A stretch of 64,000 bases of DNA from NCBI RefSeq assembly GCF_026625705.1, contig NZ_CP113059.1, forward strand, positions 868,001 to 932,000, given 5' to 3'. Of this stretch, positions 58,579 to 64,000 are shown piece by piece (the stretch's first letter is position 1; the number at the start of each line of letters is the position of its first letter). Made by a program: the position numbers and the translations under genes. Origin of the DNA: Pedobacter sp. SL55 (GTDB lineage Bacteria > Bacteroidota > Bacteroidia > Sphingobacteriales > Sphingobacteriaceae). The notes beneath the pieces are model-generated. The model saw nothing but the letters and a program-made list of their open reading frames with translations, was not told the DNA's origin and made no database searches.

Positions 58579-58992
58579 ATGAAAAAAACAATAGTAATAG
58601 TATTAATAATGCTGCTAGGAATTAGCTTTAGTAAAGCACAAACAATGCCTACCGCCGAAGATAAAATTTACTCTTTTGTAGCGATGGAAAACCCACCAAA
58701 ATTTCCGGGTGGAATGGCCGCATTTTACAAGTTTTTGGGCGAAAACATGAAATACCCCGAACAAGCTAAAAAAACAAATGTGCAAGGAACCGTTTTTGTT
58801 TCTTTTATTATAGAAAAAGATGGCTCGGTTAGCAACGTTAAAACCGTTAGAGGACTGGGTGCAGGCACAGACCAAGAAGCAGAAAGAGTTTTAGGCTTAA
58901 GTCCTAAATGGGCAGCGGGAACAAAAGAAGGAAAACCAGTTAGAGTAAAATACAATATCCCTGTAAAGTTTACCAATAGTGCTAAAAAATAA
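58579..58992 (+). CDS. Energy transducer TonB-like protein
   Basis: The 137-residue protein has a signal peptide (MKKTIVIVLIMLLGISFSKA) and one TonB C-terminal domain (about 40-135, AFYKFLGENMKYPEQAKKTN and VSFIIEKDGSVSNVKTVRGL). It lacks a proline-rich spacer and a proper membrane anchor, so it may not act as a classical TonB. It closely resembles the second TonB domain of the upstream M56 gene, which suggests duplication. A terminator follows at 59018-59052. Confidence 0.88.
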   Translation: MKKTIVIVLIMLLGISFSKAQTMPTAEDKIYSFVAMENPPKFPGGMAAFYKFLGENMKYPEQAKKTNVQGTVFVSFIIEKDGSVSNVKTVRGLGAGTDQEAERVLGLSPKWAAGTKEGKPVRVKYNIPVKFTNSAKK

Positions 58993-59017
58993 ATTAATTA
59001 CACACAAATACGAATAC

Positions 59018-59052
59018 AAAAGCCCTCTCGACAAAAAAGTCTAGAGGGCTTT
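59018..59052. terminator. Bidirectional terminator between the TonB-like gene and typA
   Basis: AAAGCCCTCT (59018-59027) pairs with AGAGGGCTTT (59043-59052) perfectly over 10 bp. It lies between convergent genes. Confidence 0.8.
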
Positions 59053-59203
59053 GTAATAACTCCTGTGTCTCGGACAACTAAAGTTAAATAATTAATTTCA
59101 ATTTTCCGAATTTACTATGCTAGCATACAACCATTTACAGGCTTAGACAAAGCTTTAAACGATAGCAGCGAAAGCCTTGTCTAAGCAGCACGCAATTTGC
59201 TAA

Positions 59204-61012
59204 CTAAGATTGAAATTGCTTGCCTTTTATTTTGCGCTCATTCTCTGTTAAAAAGATTTTACGTAAACGGATACTTGCAGGCGTAACCTCAATATACTCG
59301 TCGGCTTGGATATATTCCATACATTCTTCTAATGAGAATTTAATTGCAGGCGCAATACGGGTATTATCATCTGTACCAGAAGCACGCATGTTGGTTAACG
59401 CTTTTCCCTTAACAATGTTAATTACCAAGTCGTTATCACGAATGTGCTCGCCCAAAATCTGTCCTTCATAAATATCTACACCCGGATCTACGAAGAAACG
59501 ACCTCTATCTTGTAATTTATCAATAGAATAAGCAGTGGTTGTACCTTTATCCATAGAGATCAACACGCCATTTAAACGACCAGGAATAGTGCCCTTCCAA
59601 GGCTCGTAAGCTTTAAAACGGTGTGCCATAATCGCCTCACCAGCAGTAGCAGTTAATACGTTGTTACGTAAACCGATGATACCACGAGATGGGATTTCGA
59701 ATTCTAAGTGTTGTAAATCGCCTTTTGGCTCCATAATTAACAACTCGCCTTTACGTTGCGTTACCAATTCAATTACTTTACCAGCAACATCGCCAGGTAC
59801 ATCTACAATTAAAGTTTCAACTGGCTCGTGTTTTTTACCATCAATTTCTTTCACAATTACCTGAGGTTGACCTACCTGCAATTCGTAACCTTCACGACGC
59901 ATAGTTTCGATTAATACAGATAAGTGAAGAATACCGCGGCCGTAAACCAACCATGAATCTGCGCCTTGAGTTTCCACAACTTTCAACGCCAAGTTTTTCT
60001 CCATCTCTTTCATCAAACGATCTTTGATACGTTGAGAGGTAACCAACTTACCTTCTTTACCAAAGAAAGGCGAGTTATTGATAGTAAACAACATATTCAT
60101 TGTTGGCTCATCAATGCTAATTACCGGTAATTGTTCTGGTGCCTCAAAATCAGCAATGGTATCGCCAATATCAAACCCATCAATACCAACAACAGCGCAA
60201 ATATCTCCAGATTTAACTTCTGTAGTTCTAACTTTACCTAAACCTTCAAAAGTGTATAATTCTTTTACTCTAGATTTAACCAATTTACCATCACGTTTAA
60301 TTAACGTTACTGGTTGGTTTTCTTTAATTGTGCCTCTGTGTACACGTCCAATTGCAATACGACCTACGAAAGAAGAATAATCTAACGAAGTAATTTGCAT
60401 TTGTAAAGTACCATCGTTAATTGGCGCTGCTGGAATATGCTCTACAATAGCGTCTAACAATGGGAAAAAGTTATCAGTTGGTTTGGTATAATCAGTGCTC
60501 ATCCAACCGTTTTTAGACGAACCGTAAATTACAGGGAAATCTAACTGCTCTTCTGTAGCTTCTAAGTTAAAGAACAACTCAAAAATTTGCTCGTAAACTT
60601 CCTCTGGGCGACAGTTTTCTTTATCAACTTTGTTTACAACCACAATTGGTTTTAAGCCTAAAGCCAAAGCTTTTTGCGTTACGAAACGCGTTTGCGGCAT
60701 GGCACCTTCAAAAGCATCACAAAGTAAAAGCACGCCATCAGCCATTTTCAATACACGCTCTACCTCGCCACCAAAATCGGCGTGACCAGGAGTATCGATA
60801 ATGTTAATTTTAACATCTTTATATTTTACCGAAACGTTTTTAGACACGATGGTAATACCACGCTCACGCTCTAAATCATTGTTATCTAGAATTAAATCTC
60901 CAGTTTGCTCGTTATCACGAAAAATAGAACAGGCATGTAAAATTTTGTCTACCGTAGTGGTTTTACCATGGTCTACGTGGGCTATAATAGCTATGTTTCT
61001 TATCTTTTGCAT
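59204..61012 (-). CDS. typA: Translational GTPase TypA/BipA
   Basis: A ribosome-binding GTPase used under stress and low temperature. The 602 residues contain G1 [16 protein letters not shown] near 11, [12 protein letters not shown] near 48, G3 [14 protein letters not shown] near 73, G4 NKVD near 127, and the beta-barrel and C-terminal domains. Length is normal. The -7 box TACCTTTG (61037-61044) gives a short leader of about 20 nt. Confidence 0.97.
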   Translation of the reverse strand: MQKIRNIAIIAHVDHGKTTTVDKILHACSIFRDNEQTGDLILDNNDLERERGITIVSKNVSVKYKDVKINIIDTPGHADFGGEVERVLKMADGVLLLCDAFEGAMPQTRFVTQKALALGLKPIVVVNKVDKENCRPEEVYEQIFELFFNLEATEEQLDFPVIYGSSKNGWMSTDYTKPTDNFFPLLDAIVEHIPAAPINDGTLQMQITSLDYSSFVGRIAIGRVHRGTIKENQPVTLIKRDGKLVKSRVKELYTFEGLGKVRTTEVKSGDICAVVGIDGFDIGDTIADFEAPEQLPVISIDEPTMNMLFTINNSPFFGKEGKLVTSQRIKDRLMKEMEKNLALKVVETQGADSWLVYGRGILHLSVLIETMRREGYELQVGQPQVIVKEIDGKKHEPVETLIVDVPGDVAGKVIELVTQRKGELLIMEPKGDLQHLEFEIPSRGIIGLRNNVLTATAGEAIMAHRFKAYEPWKGTIPGRLNGVLISMDKGTTTAYSIDKLQDRGRFFVDPGVDIYEGQILGEHIRDNDLVINIVKGKALTNMRASGTDDNTRIAPAIKFSLEECMEYIQADEYIEVTPASIRLRKIFLTENERKIKGKQFQS

Positions 61013-61036
61013 TTTATGCGATTGTATTTAAGGGCG

Positions 61037-61044
61037 CAAAGGTA
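61037..61044 (-). promoter_or_regulatory. -7 promoter box (TAnnTTTG) of typA
   Basis: TACCTTTG on the minus strand, a perfect match; a TTG lies 17 bp further upstream. The leader to the start at 61012 is about 20 nt. Confidence 0.5.
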
Positions 61045-61550
61045 GCTAAAAAAGCTGAAAGCAAAAAGCAAAAAGCATATTAAAAGCTGTTAAGTTTTTG
61101 TAAATCAATTGCATTGGTAGTAGGTTACCATAGGTCTGGCTTGGACCTGTTTTTTATTCGCTTAGATTAAAAATCGATTCATTTCTAGCCATCGGTCTTT
61201 AAAAGGACTTTTAAACCAAAACAAATTAACCACGGCATCAACACCTTTTTGATCCTTTATCTTCTAAAACACCACCTTAGGCAAACATTCATTTATAGCG
61301 TAAATACAACAACCTACTTCATTATCAGCAAACAAAACTTACAGCTCTATCATAGTTTTGTAAAACCGCTTTAACCAAAAACAAAGATACTTGCAAAAAT
61401 ATAATTTAGTACACACAGGCTTTTAGTGTATATCTACTCATAATTGTCGAATAATTTTTTAGCAACTATCGTTTTTAGCAATGACTACACAAAACAATAT
61501 CACGGACTAGCCGAACACCGTTTTACAAAGTAGGCAACAATCTAAAAAAC
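61045..61550. other. Gene-free stretch between typA and the carbonic anhydrase gene
   Basis: No gene was seen. A weak terminator-like hairpin AGGTC/GACCT with a T run lies at 61133-61156. A palindromic dyad TTTAAAAG-GA-CTTTTAAA lies at 61199-61216 and may be an operator. The promoter of the carbonic anhydrase gene was not identified. Confidence 0.45.
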
Positions 61551-62303
61551 ATGGAACTTAAACATCAAATTACCCCGATGGCTGTATTGGCAGCAATGCT
61601 GTTTGCGTGTAATAGCAGTAACCAAACAGAAAACCATAGTAACAATGCATTACAAACAAACGAGGCAAAACAAATAGTTTCTCATGTAATGACAAAAGAA
61701 GAGCAAGAAAAGCTTACACCCGATGCCGTTTTGAAGGAATTTATTGATGGCAATAAACGTTTTCAAAGCGGGCAAACCACCATTAGAGACCACAGCGAGC
61801 AAGCCAGAAAATCTGCTCCAGGGCAGTTCCCAAAAGCAGTTGTGTTAAGCTGTCTTGATAGCCGGGTACCTGTTGAAGATGTTTTTGACCAAGGTCTTGG
61901 CGATATTTTTGTGGGTCGTGTTGCCGGAAATTTTGTTAACGAAGACCTTTTAGGCAGTATGGAATTTGCTTGCAAAGTTGCAGGAGCAAAACTAATCTTA
62001 GTAATGGGACACCAACATTGTGGTGCCGTAAAAGGCGCAATAGACGATGTTAAACTAGGAAACATTACCGCTATGTTGACGAAAATAAAGCCGGCCGTAG
62101 CCATGAGCCAAGATTTTATCGGACAAAAAACATCAAAGAATGATGAATTTGTAAAACATGTTTCAGAAAACAACATCAAACACGCTATCCAACAAATTCA
62201 CGAAAAAAGCCCCATACTTAAAGAAATGGAAAGCAAAGGCGAAATTAAAATTGTTGGTGCCTTTTACAGGTTAACAGACGGCACGCTTGAATTCATCAAA
62301 TAA
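61551..62303 (+). CDS. Exported beta-class carbonic anhydrase, probable lipoprotein
   Basis: It interconverts CO2 and bicarbonate. The 250 residues contain the beta-class zinc ligands Cys101 (SCLDSRVP, with Asp103/Arg105) and His154/Cys157 (GHQHCGAV). The N-terminus (MAVLAAMLFAC, lipobox ending in Cys20) predicts a lipoprotein. An exported beta-class enzyme is less common than a cytoplasmic one. A possible role is bicarbonate supply at the envelope. It stands alone. Confidence 0.9.
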   Translation: MELKHQITPMAVLAAMLFACNSSNQTENHSNNALQTNEAKQIVSHVMTKEEQEKLTPDAVLKEFIDGNKRFQSGQTTIRDHSEQARKSAPGQFPKAVVLSCLDSRVPVEDVFDQGLGDIFVGRVAGNFVNEDLLGSMEFACKVAGAKLILVMGHQHCGAVKGAIDDVKLGNITAMLTKIKPAVAMSQDFIGQKTSKNDEFVKHVSENNIKHAIQQIHEKSPILKEMESKGEIKIVGAFYRLTDGTLEFIK

Positions 62304-62599
62304 CAACCGATGCCATGACGCCATAGCTGGTTTAGCGTTTCCCTTCGGATCAGTAAGCCTAAAAGAAAAACCGAAGTGCTCAATTCGCAAAAGAAACATA
62401 AAGCTGCTGTGGCTGTCATTTTTTATAAACAAAACATACACTAAATTTTACAACCTGGAGCGCTCTATGCATACATGAGAACATTTAGTCTCCTTTCACT
62501 ATACTTAAAAACAGACCGATTTTAATCACTTTTCAACTGCACATGCCATCATTTAGCTCATATTCTTACTAACTTTAGCAAGAATAAATCCAAGGGTAC

Positions 62600-63358
62600 A
62601 TGAATACTACTGCGCAATTCTTAATTACCGTCTGTTTGCTTTTTTGCATTGTTAATTGTGGTTCGCAAAAAGTCGAAAGGTTTTTTCCGAAAATTGTCTA
62701 CAAAACCAATGATTTAACAGTAACTCAAATTTCAGACAATGCTTTTGAACACACCTCCTACCTCCAAACCAACGATTTTGGAAAGGTTCCCTGCAATGGG
62801 CTAATTGCTAAAGATGGCAATGAAACCATTATTTTCGATACACCCACTAACGATAAAGGCGCAGAGGAATTGATCAAGTGGATTACGGAAAAACTAAACT
62901 GTAAAATCAATGCGGTTATACCAACTCATTTCCATGATGATTGCTTGGGTGGTTTAAAAGCTTTCCATGAAAATGGTATTCCATCTTACGCCTATTTTAA
63001 AACTATTGCTTTTGCTAAAGCGAAAAACTTTACGGTTCCTCAAAATAGCTTCAACAAATCGCTCAATCTTAAACTGGGCGCAAAGCATGTTACCGTAAAA
63101 TTCTTTGGAGAAGGCCATACTAGAGACAATGTAATAGGTTATTTTCCTAGCGAACAGTTAATGTTTGGCGGCTGCTTAATCAAAGAGATAGATGCCACAA
63201 AAGGCTTTCTCGGCGATGCCAATGTTTCTGCCTGGCCAACAACTGTAGAAAAAATAAGAAAGGAATATCCAAAAGTTCAAATCATTGTTCCGGGCCATGG
63301 CGAACGAGGCGATAAAAAATTGTTGGACTACACCATCCGCTTATTCGAGAAACAGTAA
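62600..63358 (+). CDS. Subclass B1 metallo-beta-lactamase
   Basis: It hydrolyses beta-lactams, usually including carbapenems. The 252 residues have an export signal with a possible lipobox (IVNCGS, Cys20) and all zinc ligands of subclass B1: His110, His112 and Asp114 (HFHDDC), His173 (EGHTRD), Cys192 (GGCLIKEI) and His233 (VPGHGERGD). Cys192 distinguishes B1 from B3. A near-consensus -7 box (TAACTTTA) lies about 25 nt upstream. It stands alone, without mobile elements, which suggests a chromosomal intrinsic gene. Confidence 0.93.
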   Translation: MNTTAQFLITVCLLFCIVNCGSQKVERFFPKIVYKTNDLTVTQISDNAFEHTSYLQTNDFGKVPCNGLIAKDGNETIIFDTPTNDKGAEELIKWITEKLNCKINAVIPTHFHDDCLGGLKAFHENGIPSYAYFKTIAFAKAKNFTVPQNSFNKSLNLKLGAKHVTVKFFGEGHTRDNVIGYFPSEQLMFGGCLIKEIDATKGFLGDANVSAWPTTVEKIRKEYPKVQIIVPGHGERGDKKLLDYTIRLFEKQ

Positions 63359-63367
63359 AACTATTTA

Positions 63368-63817
63368 TTAACTCAGCTTCAACCACTCTTCATAGCTAAT
63401 TACACCTAATTCCAGTTTTCCTTCTCCTTCTAGCATAGCAATAAATTCCAAGTCATGTCCATCGGGATCTTTAAAGTAAATGGCCACTGCCGGCATCCAG
63501 GCAAAAACCATCGGCTTTTCAGTTCCATCTTTTAAAAAATTGTAAGGCTGTAGGCTGCGTTCTTTTAAAAATGCTACCGATTTATTCAGCACATCATCTA
63601 ACTCGCATCTAAAAGCAAAATGACGAATATCTATTTCTTCTTTTGGCTTTTCCCACAAACCTAACATTGCACCTTTGGGCTCGCCAATCCAAAAGAAAGC
63701 TACTCTACGCTCATCATTATAACCGCATTTAATTAACCCCAATACGTTTTTATAAAAATCGATAGACCTTTCTAGATCCTCTACAAAGATGTGCGTTTCA
63801 AATAATCCTTTAATCAT
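63368..63817 (-). CDS. VOC family protein (glyoxalase/bleomycin-resistance-like)
   Basis: The 149-residue protein has the vicinal-oxygen-chelate fold: FETHIFVEDLERSIDFYKNV near 6, VAFFWIGEPKGAMLGLWEKP near 40 and IYFKDPDGHDLEFIAML near 110, with metal ligands typical of the superfamily. The exact activity is unknown. A near-perfect -7 box TAACTTCG (63822-63829) ends 5 nt before the ATG at 63817. Confidence 0.88.
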   Translation of the reverse strand: MIKGLFETHIFVEDLERSIDFYKNVLGLIKCGYNDERRVAFFWIGEPKGAMLGLWEKPKEEIDIRHFAFRCELDDVLNKSVAFLKERSLQPYNFLKDGTEKPMVFAWMPAVAIYFKDPDGHDLEFIAMLEGEGKLELGVISYEEWLKLS

Positions 63818-63913
63818 GAAACGAAGTTACATCTAACACCTAGGCTAAGAAAATCACTTCTTTCAATCAGTTTATCAAGAAAATCTATGAATGAAATTTT
63901 GCAATAAAAGAAA

Positions 63914-63942
63914 CGGGGACTTAGCATACCGCCTTGTCCCCG
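63914..63942. terminator. Hairpin of unassigned role near the right edge
   Basis: CGGGGAC (63914-63920) and GTCCCCG (63936-63942) pair perfectly with a 15-nt loop. No T run follows directly. It lies upstream of the leftward VOC gene and may belong to a gene off the right edge. Confidence 0.4.
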
Positions 63943-64000
63943 CCATCTAAATTAACGCTCTCAGATATATAAACTCATTCATTGAAACTTTATTATATAT

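Noticed and set aside
1..64000. tRNA, rRNA or riboswitch genes
   Set aside because: No cloverleaf, rRNA core or known riboswitch pattern was recognised by reading; a covariance-model search would settle this.

Overview
The window is chromosomal DNA of a Bacteroidota bacterium, most likely Sphingobacteriaceae and probably Pedobacter or a close relative. The evidence is an AT-rich base composition, many -7 boxes of the Bacteroidota type TAnnTTTG, carboxypeptidase-regulatory/TonB-plug proteins, LytS/LytTR signalling, DUF2027-Smr, DUF2911 and DUF4350/DUF4129 proteins, and a B1 metallo-beta-lactamase. No rRNA, tRNA, CRISPR array, integrase or transposase was recognised. The species is an inference from gene content.

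Layout. (1) 0.2-3.5 kb: mfd. (2) 3.6-10.9 kb: a MoxR/DUF58/DUF4350/DUF4129/SpoIIM membrane cluster with a divergent RDD gene; its DUF58 gene is frameshifted. (3) 10.9-20.3 kb: housekeeping and metabolism, with SGNH hydrolase, lipB, a phosphopantetheinyl transferase, dcd, a large MG2/plug surface protein, and an enoyl-CoA isomerase plus dienoyl-CoA reductase-like SDR pair. (4) 20.3-28.6 kb: an accessory region. It holds a DCC thiol oxidoreductase, a tight six-gene operon (ABC ATPase, two permeases, membrane thioredoxin-like protein, membrane protein, C39-peptidase ABC exporter), a TlpA-like thioredoxin, an exported carboxypeptidase-regulatory protein and a 75-residue exported aromatic peptide, with an XRE regulator facing it. 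The 20.3-26.6 kb part lies between the intact SDR gene and a diverged copy of the last 22 codons of an SDR gene, which suggests insertion or a duplication. (5) 29.1-39.3 kb: Smr, fabH, clpS, OsmC, alpha/beta hydrolase, epimerase, DUF2911, hisS and a thioredoxin. (6) 39.4-45.9 kb: two outer-membrane beta-barrel receptors, NUDIX and PlsC. (7) 46.1-50.8 kb: a LytTR response regulator and LytS-type kinase, divergent from a small membrane peptide and an ABC transporter, with direct-repeat binding sites in between; a matching pair of repeats lies at the left edge of the window. (8) 50.9-59.0 kb: a toxin-antitoxin pair with a broken toxin, two divergent M28 peptidases, a beta-CASP nuclease, and a BlaI/BlaR1-like operon with TonB domains. 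(9) 59.2-63.8 kb: typA, an exported beta-carbonic anhydrase, the B1 metallo-beta-lactamase and a VOC protein.

Three themes run through the window. Six genes are each broken by one indel, five of them in A/T homopolymers, so sequencing error, slippage and decay must be told apart. Dispersed palindromic intergenic repeats often supply the stop codons or last residues of neighbouring genes. At four genes (mfd, RDD, clpS, hisS) the -7 box ends only 5-6 nt before the start codon, which predicts leaderless mRNAs.
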